64,000 bases of DNA, from NCBI GenBank assembly GCA_027924585.1, contig BSBM01000602.1, positions 9,175,501-9,239,500 on the forward strand, written 5' to 3'. Positions 12,615 through 22,763 of the stretch are shown here, piece after piece. The notes under the pieces are model-generated. The model did no database searches. It was not told the origin of the DNA and was given only the letters and a program-made list of their open reading frames with translations. Each line of letters opens with the position of its first letter. Within the stretch, counting starts at the first letter, position 1. A program made the translations under genes and the position numbers. The stretch comes from Larix kaempferi (taxonomy: Eukaryota > Streptophyta > Pinopsida > Pinales > Pinaceae).

Positions 12615-13202
12615 TTATTCATTGTCCCAGCCATGCTCTTTATCAATTGGATTTTTAGTAAGCAATTTGCATAACCCTTGACCTTTGATGATATTAGTTG
12701 GCTTAAATCCTAGGTCATATTCTTGTAGTGCAGTCACCCAATTTCCTCGTCTTTCTCCCAACTCTTTTTGTACAAATAAAGATCTGACAACTGGGTGAGG
12801 TATTATAACCTTTGTTCTATTTTTCAAAATGTAAGGTTTGAACTGTTTTACTGCCTTGAATACTGCATATGCTTGTTTGTCTACAGCTAGGTAGTTCAGC
12901 TCAGCTCCTTGTGATCCAGTGCTCGTAAAATATATTGGGTATTCATCCCCTTGCTCTCCTTTATGTGTGAGCACTGCTGCAAGAGAATGATCTGAAGCAA
13001 ATGTATATATAATGAAATCTTTTTCAAAATATGGACTGCTCAATGAAGGAGCATGAGAAATGGCATTTCTTATATCCTTGAATGCATTCTTTTTAATATC
13101 AGTCCATTTGAACTGCACATTTTGCTTCTCCATCTGTTTCGAAGGTTTTATAATTTGTGCAAAATCTGGTACAAACCTTCGCACAAAGTTTATTGTGCCC
13201 AT
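12615..13202 (-). pseudogene. RNase H domain following reverse transcriptase
   Basis: This is the connection and RNase H region that normally follows a Ty3 reverse transcriptase: FVRRFVPDFAQ, then FKWTDIKKNAF, then the RNase H core IIYTFASDHSLAAVLTH and ELNYLAVDKQAYAVF. It degrades the RNA strand during reverse transcription. It is 195 codons without a stop but out of phase with the reverse transcriptase piece by a short overlap at 13190-13202, so at least one frameshift lies there. Confidence 0.85.
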
Positions 13203-14056
13203 AAACTATTGCATAGTTTTCTTATTATGGGGCATGGGATCTGGGTTATAGCTTGAATTCTTTTTGGGTCTATAGATATTCCCTTTTTAGAGATGATGTG
13301 CCCTAACAATTTTCCTTCAAGAACAACAAAAATGTTTTTCTTAGGATTCAAAGATATAGCATACTTCCTACAACGTTCAAAAAACTGTTTTAAATGGAAA
13401 GCATGACCTTCTCTTTTCTTAAAAAAAACTATCACATCATCTAAATAAATAACTACACATTGGCCTACTAAACCTCGAAATGTGATGTCCATGGCCCTTG
13501 GAAATGTGGCTCCAGCATTCATATGGCCAAAAGGAATTCTTCTATAAGCAAATGTTCCCCATTTTGTGCGAAAGGTGGTCTTGAGTCGATCCTTCTCGGC
13601 CACTAATACTTGGTTGTAACCTAAAAATCCATCCAATAGGGAGAACATCTCTAAGCCAGCTACCATTTGTAATATTTGTTCCATAGGTGGGACTTGATAG
13701 TTGTCTTTATCTGATTCCCTATTTAAATTTTGAAAATCAACACACAATCTTATTTCTCACGATTTTTTTCTTACAGGCACCAAGTTGGCCACCCATTCTG
13801 AGTGTCTCACCTTGAAAATAATCTTAGCATCCAACAGCTTCTTTAATTCTTTCTGTATTAATGGTTCAAGCGTAGGATGCATCTTTCGAAGTTGTTGCTG
13901 AAATGGTTTTTCTCCATGTTTGATGGGTATCACATGGTGGATGATGCATGTATCATAAGTCTTAAAATCTTCATATGTCCATGCAAAAATTTCCTTGTAT
14001 TGCTGAAATAGTTTAATAAATTTGCATCTTTCGCCAGGTGAGCGACATTTTCCCAA
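13190..14056 (-). pseudogene. Reverse transcriptase domain of the nested Ty3 element
   Basis: Two open pieces, 13757-14056 and 13190-13747, are separated by an in-frame stop. The first holds the fingers region (KFIKLFQQYKEIFAWTYED, KELKKLLDAKIIF). The second holds CVDFQNLN, SLLDGFLGYNQV and the catalytic YLDDVIVF (near 13430-13460), which is intact. The order and spacing match Ty3 polymerases. The stop and flanking frameshifts make it non-functional. Confidence 0.9.
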
Positions 14057-14329
14057 ATTAACAAATTTAGGTTCCTTTTATGTTCCTAAGTTTACCAACT
14101 CATATTGCATCGAAGAGATGTTTGTCTTGACATTTGTAGGCTCCCTGAACTTGTGATGTAAGTCAAATAATCCTTCAAGAGTTCGTACTCCTTTTGGCAT
14201 AAAATTTCCTTTACTGATATCATTATTTTGAAACTCTAATCGGTGCTCGTCTTCTTCAATGATGGATTATTTGAAGGTATCTTCATTTGTCAAAAAAATG
14301 ATAATATGTTCATCATCATCAAACACTCT

Positions 14330-14790
14330 CAAATTTGTAATGTTATCAGGTACAGACAGCCTAAAAATCAATTCAATAGAACATTTGTTATTAGTTGGTA
14401 CTAATCGTGAAGCAAAGACAACTAGGAAATCCGTAGCAGCATTTTGTAATCTAGGAATGGCATTTATGTTAAAAGCATTAAAATTTGATATAAAATTTCA
14501 TACTTCAGACTGATACCCTTTCAAGTGTGGAGAGAAACAATGATGGTGTTTCTATTTTCCTAACAACTATTTCCAAGTCACCAAAAAACTTTTAAATTTT
14601 TAACATTCAAATCAATGGCCTTTTTCAATCCTTGCACTAAAGCTTCATATTCAGCAATATTATTTGTGCATTCAAATTATAATCTACAAGAGAGAAATTG
14701 TTTGTTTCCTTGAGAATCAACAAGAACACAACCAGCTCATGCTCCCTCTTGTGTTTTGGAGCCATCAAAGTATAAAATCCAAAATCTATC
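14330..14790 (-). pseudogene. Additional RNase H (RVT_3 type) upstream of reverse transcriptase
   Basis: Downstream of the protease, WILYFDGSKTQ and then VLVDSQGN, NNIAEYEALVQGL, VFGDLEIVV and, in a shifted frame, AFNINAIPR and QNAATDFL are readable. These are the conserved blocks of a plant RVT_3 RNase H, with the first Asp, the Glu, the second Asp and the last Asp all visible. Two stops and at least one frameshift interrupt it. The element thus had two RNase H domains, this one before and one after the reverse transcriptase. In Tat-type elements the second RNase H is usually described after the first one. I recall plant polyproteins with the order seen here, so I do not claim it is unique. 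Confidence 0.75.
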
Positions 14791-15849
14791 ATCTAACTCA
14801 ACTATGTTAGTAGGATTATCTGAGTCAGTAACCAATTCTACTATGTTACAGTCAATATCATCAGCCCGTACAAATTGAAGGAGATCGGACTGGTTGTCTG
14901 AATCATAGCCAGCATTTTCGGCTTGATAATTCCCTGCCTCAATTTCTAAAAAATAATTTCCCAACACTGAAGATGAAAAGTTCATTGGCTCATTTTTGTC
15001 TTCTAACTTAGTCACATTCTGTTTCATATGAGGCTCCCTTAATACCTTGATTTGGTTCTGCTTATGCTGATAAGGAAACCATAGGTGAGACCAATCAGTT
15101 GCAAAATAACCATTTAATTTATTTGACCAATCTCTACTCAATATTAACCCATAAGCTTCTGGTATGTCTACTACCATAATATCAATAAATTGACACACTC
15201 TTGGGTCTGCAGCCAATCTGATCAATACATTTTTTATTTCCCTAATAACTTTAACATCAGATCTATCTAGTTGTATAATCCGAGAAGGGGATGCAGTGGG
15301 TTTCCCATTTATCTTCTTGCAAATAGATAGTGGCATAATGTTAGATGAAGCCCCAGAGTCTACCAAACAATTATGCACATTATAATTGAATATTTCAAAA
15401 GTCAAAAAGAAAGGAAGAGTTTGAGATCTTGATTTTCCACATATGCTTGCTTCGTTAATCTCAATTGTAGACTCAACCCTTTCTGACTGTTTGTTTACTA
15501 TACTGCTTGATTTCACATCAAAAGCTACTAATAACTTTTTCCTTTGTTGTGGCAGGTTACACAGTTCAAACAAAGATATATTTGCCTTGGTTTTCTTTAT
15601 ATCTTCTACAATGTCATATCCCATATTATGATTTCCTCCAACTTTTCCGCCACTATCGGATTTGTTGGCTACAAGGTTTACTTGCTTATTTCCTAATGGG
15701 TTTGTTTCCTTTACAGCTCCAAAATTTACTTTTGGTTGTGACTGATTTGTACTATTATTCTTTGTTAAGATTTCGTTAACTATCTTCATTATTGGTAATA
15801 ACATGCTTTGATATTCTACTGGTCCCTTACTTCTAGTAGCATAATCCAC
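14737..15849 (-). pseudogene. Aspartic protease region of the nested Ty3 element
   Basis: This 370-codon piece is open. A linker precedes a retropepsin domain with the active-site LVDSGASSNIMPLS (near 15365) and the second conserved block YGLILSRDWSNKL (near 15130), in which retrotransposon proteases usually have a small residue-rich ILG/LLG turn. It cleaves the Gag-Pol polyprotein. It runs directly into the upstream RNase H and ends at a stop inside that domain. Confidence 0.85.
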
Positions 15850-15876
15850 AGATGATATTTCTATTTATTCTACCTT

Positions 15877-17382
15877 TTATTCTTCATCCCAACCCAAAGT
15901 AGGGGCCCAATCCCATAATACTAATGTGGTTTCTTCATTTTGGTCTTCTTGTTCATTAGATTGATCTTCTTCCTGAGCTTCATGGTCTATTAATTGTGTA
16001 TCCAATAATTGATTCATTACCAGAGTCATTGAATTAATCCACTGTGGGCAGCTTTCCTCAGAATGATGCTCTTGATGAAAGGTGCAAAAGTGGTCCATAC
16101 CAACTTCATTTAAATTAAAAATAACAGAATTTTTTAATGGTGGTTGTGGTTGTGTGCTTTCTTCCCCTTTTTTATAGAAAGGTTTAAATGGTTTTCTTGA
16201 AGAACTAGCACCCTTTTCCTTTCCCAAATCTACTATTTTATTGGACAACTTTTGAATCATTTTGACCCCATTTTCTAATTCATTTGAAGAATCTTCTTTA
16301 GGTCTATTTAATATTCTAGGATTCTTATTCACTGTAGGTTTTAGTTCCAAATCCAAAGAATGTTTGATGATACTATCCATGTCTGCTTCTACTTTCTTTG
16401 CCTCTTCATAATTTTCTCCTAGAGTAGTTTTAACAGCTCTTTTGACAAACATGGTTATGGATGGGAGAAGTGTTGTAGCATAATATTCTATTAATGAATC
16501 TTTAGCAGGTTTAGTTGCAGCACTGAAACTATTTAAAATTGTGGTAAATCTTTGATTGAATTCTTGTACTTTCTCTTTGTTTTCCATCCGCATAGACAAT
16601 AATTCTTTCATAAGTGAAGCCACAGTTTTTTTATTGCCAAACTTATTCAAAATTTTCCCAATTTCTTGTAGAATTGGCCTGCAAGCTAAAATACCAAGAT
16701 GATGCTCTAGTTTCAAAAGTGTAACGGAATAATCTACACACTACATCCTCATGTTCCACACTTAATAGATTTAATGCCAAATAAAAGCTCTTTAGGTGGT
16801 CTTAAGCAGAAATCCCTTTTCTAGGGTCAAATTTAGGTGGTACTCTCTCTGGATGCTTAGGTAAATCATGTAAAGGAGAAGCTAGGTTAAGTGGTCCCAT
16901 GTCCCTCCAAGTAGGTGGTTGATTGGCATTGTGAGCCATGTTAGCAATATGTCTTGGGTTATGTGGAGCTGTATGAGGTGGTGTATGAGCTTGTACATGT
17001 GGAGGAGAGGTTGACTTGGGAGAATTAGGCCTCAATTGATTAATGGGATCTGATATATCTTGTAACGATAAATCAACTAATTCTTCCAAAGATTCCACAA
17101 GCACAGAATCCCTAGTTTGCACAACTTGTCTTCTAGGAACTTGCCTTCTAAGTAGTAAAGGTACTATTGCTAATCCACCACGTTTCCTCACGTATGATCT
17201 TGTATGTCTCCTAAATTTATCTACTTTTGTGTGAGTAACATCATATAAACATTCATAACCTCAATTTCAGAATCCAACTTTTCTTGATAATCAGTTTCAG
17301 AAATCAATTCTTCTAGTTGGGTTGTTTCAAATGGAGATCCGGAGAAATTTCCTCTTGGAAACATATTTCCTCTGCCAGCCAT
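15877..17382 (-). pseudogene. Gag region of the nested Ty3 element
   Basis: The likely start is the ATG at 17382 (MAGRGNMFPRG), 31 bp inside the LTR. The frame shifts before an open piece at 16802-17191 (Pro/His/Asn-rich, ending in PPKFDPRKG), then passes through a stop into the retrotransposon Gag core (FYLAL, RASSWYFSL, around 16700-16790) and an open piece at 15877-16716. That last piece has a coiled-coil-like capsid part and a CTFHQEHHSEESCP motif near 16080 in place of a classical zinc knuckle, then an acidic Glu/Gln tail. Gag would build the particle. Confidence 0.8.
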
Positions 17383-17392
17383 GAACTGGCGG

Positions 17393-17409
17393 CCCTCCTT
17401 CTAGTGCCA
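17393..17409 (-). promoter_or_regulatory. Candidate primer-binding site
   Basis: On the minus strand, four bases after the 5' LTR end, TGGCACTAGAAGGAGGG begins with TGG as expected for pairing to a tRNA 3' CCA end. I cannot name the tRNA. Confidence 0.5.
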
Positions 17410-18461
17410 AAACTGTTGATGCCCGGAAAATCCTACCATGGACAGTAGGGATTCTCCCCAATGAATAATCCCAATTAGATCACTCATCGTTTGGTATGGG
17501 GAATCCGTCTGGTTAATGGTCCGACTATTGTAGGTGTCATTTTTTAAAATATGTATTGGTTGCGGCCCGACCCACCGTTTATATTTTATGTTTAAAGTAT
17601 GAATATGCAAGTGCTTCTAATCTAACTAATGCATCTAACCTAAAATTGACAAGCAGAAGCCTCAACAAGTGATGCGTAGGTTCTTACCTCCCATCTTATC
17701 ACTTCTACCTTATCAATTATCTAACCCTATTCTACACTAAGCTAACCTATCCTTGCAAGGATCGATTTTAAGTAAGAGTAATAATCTGAAAATGCTCATA
17801 CAAATCCAACAGATAGCTATTAAGATAAAGTAAGCACATTCATAGTAGGAAATCACCAAAGATAGCTTTGATTTTACTTAAAACAATTTATTATTCTGTT
17901 AACACATAGACATTTGCATAGATAAAGAAATCATTCACCGCCATTGAAGTAGTTCAATAAAGTTAGAAAGATCTCACATCATGAACATGAACAAAAAAGA
18001 AATAGTTCTGATCTATCAGTCACACATCCCAGGCAAACATCAGTGCAAGCTTTTCCCAGCGAACAAGTCCTTTCTCATTAGCAGAAAATTATTTCTCTTA
18101 CAGAATGTATCCAGGATCTATTTCACTAGTAAAAGTCCCCCTACTAATACCCTTCCCCCCATATTTATATTACAAGCAATTTGTCCTCAATGACTTATCA
18201 GTTCGGCTTCCTCTGCGTCCTTTGGATTGCCCAATTTGTCTCTTGTTCATGCGTGTCTTCTGCCCACAACCTTTCAGCTTCCTTTGCGTCCTTTGGATTG
18301 CCCAAATTTTCCTTTGTGCCTACGCTTCCTCTGCTTACAACTTTTCAACTTCCACGGGTCCTGGGGAAACAACAAGATCAACGTATAAGAATAATTCAAT
18401 TCCCATATAATAAGTAAAAAAAAAGGTGATAATGAGCATAACATAAATTGCAGAGGTAAGA

Positions 18462-18871
18462 CTCCAAGGTTGGTAGGTGCGGGGGGAGTTATATTTGACT
18501 CCAAGGGGAACAAGCAGAGAGAGTTTTCTTGGGGCATCGGGAGGAAGACGAACAATGGTGCGGAATGGCTAGGCCTCATCAAAGGGATGTAGATGGCTAT
18601 TAACCTGGGAATTAAGAATTTGACAGTCCTTGGGGATTCCTTAATTATCATTAGAGAAGCTAGAAGCCTCATTGCCAACAGGAAAGAACCTTCCTCCAAA
18701 ATGCATCAACTCTTAATCAACATCAACAAATACTTCCATGAAATCACCTTCCTCCATATCCTGAGATGGCTTAACGGGAAAGCTGATGGACTGGCCAACA
18801 ATGGCGTCGGGCTCTCCTATGGCTCAATTATTTGTGATAATGTTGCTTATGAAATTTCATGGATCCCCTAG
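18462..18871 (+). pseudogene. LINE ORF2 3' end: RNase H domain
   Basis: Visible blocks are GAGGVIFDSKG, NNGAEWLGLIKG, LTVLGDSLIII and NGKADGLANNG, the conserved parts of the RVT_3 RNase H at the C-terminus of plant LINE ORF2. One TAG lies in frame just before MAINLGIKN (18593). The frame ends in WIP-stop at 18869-18871. The polymerase and endonuclease are missing through 5' truncation. Confidence 0.8.
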
Positions 18872-19257
18872 CTTATGGATCCCCCATAATGCTTAGGATC
18901 TACCCTTCCCCCTTTGGAACACCCACTTTCCTTGGGCTCAGAAATTTAGTAGTAATAAATTGCATTTGTTGGATACTGCCCCAAGGCACTTTGGCGGCCT
19001 CCCAACTCCTTGATGGCCTCCCATTCCTGCCGGCATTAATGCAAACCGGACAATTCGCCAATTGGTCAGCATGCGAGTTAAGGGCGTTGATGTATATCAA
19101 GGCAGGAAGCATCATTCCTCCTTTCATCTGCCGGTGCGTTCTCACAGCTTGTCTTCACTGCTCTCTGTCTTCGAGTCCTGCATTGTTTGTTTCTGTAAAA
19201 CAATGGATCACCTCTGCATTCTTGAGAATTCTCAGGGAAGGGATGATATGTTTATGA
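18859..19257 (+). CDS. Overlapping ORF3 candidate of the truncated LINE
   Basis: This ORF of 132 codons starts at an ATG inside the last codons of ORF2 (13-nt overlap) in another frame. The long LINE at 59179-64000 has a 277-codon ORF in the equivalent place (35-nt overlap). Short stretches look alike: a PSPF/KPPF word and an LAA...LPFLPAL / LVAA...LPFAL segment. I recognise no domain. It may be a decayed version, since other frames continue after it to 19310. The similarity is weak and seen by eye only. Confidence 0.35.
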   Translation: MDPLAYGSPIMLRIYPSPFGTPTFLGLRNLVVINCICWILPQGTLAASQLLDGLPFLPALMQTGQFANWSACELRALMYIKAGSIIPPFICRCVLTACLHCSLSSSPALFVSVKQWITSAFLRILREGMICL

Positions 19258-19321
19258 TGAATGACGGCTGCTGCAAGCACGCGAGAGGCCATAGTGGAGG
19301 ATGTAGCTAGGGCATGATAGG

Positions 19322-19807
19322 ATGGGCGAACCGGTGGGCAAGGTGGGTAGTAATTTCCTCGGGCTTGGCCCTTGTCGAAGGCATGCAGGAGTTGGTAATA
19401 TGCATGAGCATGCTGGAAATTGTGGCATTCCTAAGTTTGAAGTGGAATTCTTGGACCATCTGCAGGAGCTGGAACTCCAAGTTAGAATGATCCGTAGTGA
19501 AAACCTGGAGTTTAAGAAGGTGATTTCCCATTTGTGTTATCTGGTATATGCATATCACTCTGATACTGAAAGCCAGAATGGTAAAGTGGCTGATAAAATC
19601 GAGCATCTCGAAGAAACCCTGGGGCTTGCTCATCTTCATAAAGCCCGCAAACCTAAAGCCTCCAGCAGTGAGCTGGAAGACATTGGAGGGAAAATGGAGA
19701 AGCTGCAGAAGTTTATGGCCCAAGCTGGGAACTTTGTGGACCTCAGCTCCGAGAAGAATATGGCAGTGGATTCCGTAGGCGCGGTCATGGACATGGGACT
19801 GCAGTAG
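19322..19807 (+). CDS. Coiled-coil ORF in the 3' region of the truncated LINE
   Basis: An open frame of 161 codons. Residues about 40-110 show heptad-like spacing of Leu, Ile and Val with charged residues (FLDHLQELELQVRMIRSENL, then KIEHLEETLGL), and a second helical part (ELEDIGGKMEKLQKFM) follows. No known domain is recognised. It lies between ORF3 and the poly(A) tail. It could be the C-terminal part of a longer ORF3 broken by frameshifts at 19260-19320, or an unrelated captured sequence. Confidence 0.4.
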   Translation: MGEPVGKVGSNFLGLGPCRRHAGVGNMHEHAGNCGIPKFEVEFLDHLQELELQVRMIRSENLEFKKVISHLCYLVYAYHSDTESQNGKVADKIEHLEETLGLAHLHKARKPKASSSELEDIGGKMEKLQKFMAQAGNFVDLSSEKNMAVDSVGAVMDMGLQ

Positions 19808-20279
19808 CAGCTCGTTGGTTGGATTCCTTTTGTTTTAATTTTGTTGTGTTGTCAATTATGTCTTTAAGTTACATGTACAGATCCTTTGAAGCTCATAGAA
19901 CTGGAAGAATATGCTATTTTTGTATAAGGTAGTCAGTGGAAATGTTCTACTTTTGTATAATCCTTCTAGGTCAGTTTGTTAGATGTTACAATTTCCATAG
20001 AACAGGAAGGTGTCACTCTAGTTACAAGATAAAAAATATGAACTTGGAGGGATAGATTCCCTTCTGACATGGGAGCAATCTGTCAATTTTTGTTATGTAT
20101 TATTCTCCTCTTTTTTCTATATATAATCAAAGCTGATTACCCGTTTTGATAAAAAAAAAAATTGCAGAGGTAAGATTGTCAATATTGTTCACAAATCAGA
20201 AGATTTAAGCTTCCATGATCTTGTTTTAGCCTGAAAATCAGAATTAACACAGGCGGAAGGCCGGAAAGGTCCTACAAAA

Positions 20280-20775
20280 ATAACCAAAATAAGCCTTCTG
20301 CATTTTGCAATCCACAATGCAGGCATGCAGGACTACGAGAGACAATTTCAAGTGGTCAAAAACTCCATCCGCAATTCGCAATCCGCAATGCGGGATGAGA
20401 AACTACGGGATTGCGGGAATGCAAGAGTGCGGAAAAAAAATTTAGAAAGTCCAAATTTCAACCTGCAATCCGCAATGCGGGATGCAGAACTACGGGATTG
20501 CAGGAGTGCGGGAATGTGGAAATGTGGGCGCCAATTTCCAACGTTAAAAAATGCCATCCGCAATCCACATTGCGGGATTGCGGGATGCGGAAAAGCGAGG
20601 TGTGGGTTGCGAAAATGCGGCATTTTGGGCATGCGAATTGCGGAAATGCGGAAGACAATTCAACAAACCAAAAATTCAAACCACAATCTGCAATCGGAAA
20701 GTCGGGATTGCGGAAAGTCGGGATTGCGGAAAAGGCATGATGCAGAACTTAGGAATGCAGAAGTGCGGAAAAGCC
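20280..20775 (-). repeat. CGCAAT/ATTGCG short-repeat array in U3 of the 5' LTR
   Basis: This is the counterpart of 9561-10020 with the same GCGGGATTGCGG-type motifs but a different local copy order. It includes a small tandem gain of GGAAAGTCGGGATTGC near 20695-20730. The two arrays have drifted by expansion and contraction as well as by substitution. Confidence 0.75.
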
Positions 20776-21420
20776 TTCTTTTTTGTTTTGTTTTTTAAGA
20801 AAACTAAGCTGCAGGGGTAAGATGAAACAACTATGATTAAGATCAAAGGAGGGGGCCTACAATTTTACAAAAAAATTGGGGATCAGGTTGCATTTGCAAC
20901 ACTATGTAAGGTGCACCATTTTGCTTGTTTGTTTAAAAAAAAAAATCAATGGTTTAATATGTAGTGTATCAAAAAAACTTATTGGTGTGTTTGTTTTTTT
21001 AATGTGCATCATGTTGATTTTGTCTTTATAAAAAAATGTTAATAGGTTTAGCGATGTGCATCGTACATAATATGCACATTGTCGTATTAAGGTAAGGAGC
21101 ATTAGTGTTGATTTTATGTAATGTATGTACCAATTGAACTGAATACATTTTAACTTGAAATTATTTACATAGTGTGTAAAAATATATTTCATAATTTATG
21201 TATTTTGTTATTCAATACGTTTATTAATAAAAGACGGCTGATAAAAGATCATGGAATAAAAATCTTAGCAAAAAGAGTGAGGGAAACACATCCCAAATAG
21301 AGAACATGGCAAATTTGTTCTAATTTTAATATAAAAGTAATATATTTGATTTATTTATATGTTTAAATGATGTGTACTAGTTTATGTGTCATGCAAAGCA
21401 AAAACTAAAGGGAACTCTAT

Positions 21421-22220
21421 AAGATTGTTCATTATCTGAGTGAAGAAGGGCATAAAGGATTTACGAAAATATTGCAAACAAAGCTATTAGATGGATCAAA
21501 AGGTGATAAACATGAAGTTTTTGTTTAACTTCTTCTTAACAATGTTTCTGAGCAATAATTGCTAACATGTTTCAAACTTTGGGTTTTGAATCTTTTGTTG
21601 AATTTTGAGCAAGGACAGACATTGAGGAAATAGAAGGATTCCCTAAGAATTTAAAATTAAGAAGAATATAAATAATGATGAATTGGTCATCAGTTCAACT
21701 GGAGTGGTGCTGGAAGTTAATGAGAGGAGGAAGAAGTTCTTTAAAATTTTGAGGGATATAGTGGAAAGAACATGTAGACGTTCTTTTCATTTACAGTACA
21801 AAAATCAATCCAATGGGTCTAAGAATCATGTTATAAATAAACTACATGAAACTTTTCCAGAGCAATGGGCAATGAGACCTATGAGCCTTCCAATGGAAAA
21901 AAAAACATACAATAACAAAAAATAATTAGAAGGTATTATTGCTAAAAATGTTTTTCTATAATATGTATACAATACTCCAAAAAAATACCTTGCTAATATT
22001 TTTTCTATACTTCTTTTCATAAAAATATTAATTCATTTTTCCATTGTGCTTTTTGTTTCTTAGGAAGATTGATAAAATTCCAAAGGAAGAATGGCGTGAT
22101 AGCTGAAAGATGCTAGTAGGGTTGTCAAAAAAGGTGTACAATGAGATGGTCAAATAAACATGAAAATAACCACATCGTAGGGGGAACCATCCCAACAACA
22201 ACATGCATCGAACATATGTA
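21421..22220 (+). pseudogene. Decayed CACTA-associated protein, Transposase_24-like
   Basis: The best piece is 21683-21925: STGVVLEVNERRKKFFKILR, then a basic R/K stretch, then EQWAMRPMSLPME. It is followed after stops by KIDKIPKEEWRDS and SKKVYNEMVK near 22065-22165. The order (STG/PxG block, R/K-rich stretch, W-R block, then a PKEEWR block) resembles the plant Ptta/En/Spm Transposase_24 family that accompanies TNP2 in CACTA elements. Stops and AT-rich gaps show it is dead. The right-arm copy is at 58060-58660. The family assignment is by eye. Confidence 0.45.
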
Positions 22221-22763
22221 ATCATTGGTTTATTTTAATATGAAGAGAGTTTAATTATCGCATGAAATGTTAATTTTCAATTGTTTTGTTGTTGCATAAA
22301 AGAAAAGAAAATGGCACCCATTCAACGAATAAGACATGGAAACAATGCAAAAAAGGGTTGATCGCAAAGTTTGGGAGTACTTGTGGTTTCCTTTAGATTC
22401 CATATTTGTTGGGATGTTTATATTTTAATTAATTTAAAATCATAGATGGATGTTTTCTAACAAGTCCTAACATACGAAGAAGAGCCATTTGATCATTTGA
22501 TTGACATATGATTAAGTATAGATTGTGATTTATATGTTGAGGTGTCAACGATTAATTAAACAATTTGTAAGTAGCTATGCTATTTGACATCCATTATTTT
22601 ATAATTAATGGAATAACAAGAAACTTTAATTATATCTATTTTTTGTCATGGCATATGAAACTCATAGGAAATAAAGTATGGAGTGGATCCAAGAGGATTT
22701 ATTTACAAACGGCATGAGGAATGGTTTCAAAAGAATGTGTGAAGTTTATGAATCACTCAATGC

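Larger units (their letters stand above)
18462..20160 (+). mobile_element. 5'-truncated LINE inserted in the Ty3 5' LTR
   Basis: The insert starts inside an RNase H domain, runs about 1.7 kb and ends in a ten-A tail (20151-20160). The 15-bp target duplication ATTGCAGAGGTAAGA is at 18447-18461 and 20161-20175. The other LTR (9431 onward) shows the unoccupied site. This is the classical product of target-primed reverse transcription. The encoded RNase H and downstream layout match the long LINE at 59179-64000, so both belong to related families. Confidence 0.92.
8399..20901 (-). mobile_element. Full-length Ty3-type LTR retrotransposon, decayed, nested in CACTA
   Basis: Both LTRs are present (8399-10165 and 17414-20901) and start TGTTGATGCCCGG and end with CAACA on the plus strand. 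The element is flanked by a perfect 5-bp target duplication CTATG (8394-8398 and 20902-20906). It reads on the minus strand in the order LTR, primer site, Gag, protease, RNase H, reverse transcriptase, RNase H, integrase, LTR. Every coding part has stops or frameshifts, so it is inactive. By eye the first 240 bases of the two LTRs differ at roughly 8 percent of sites, which points to an old insertion. Its 5' LTR carries a later LINE insertion. Confidence 0.92.
17414..20901 (-). repeat. 5' LTR of the nested Ty3 element, split by a LINE
   Basis: Collinear with 8399-10165. Without the LINE and its duplicated target (18462-20175 removed) it is about 1.77 kb, the same as the other LTR. It ends CAACA at 20901, directly followed by the CTATG duplication. 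Confidence 0.9.

Noticed and set aside
14259-14513. 84-codon plus-strand frame
   Set aside because: The minus strand here encodes the end of the upstream RNase H and the linker to the polymerase, so this is a shadow.
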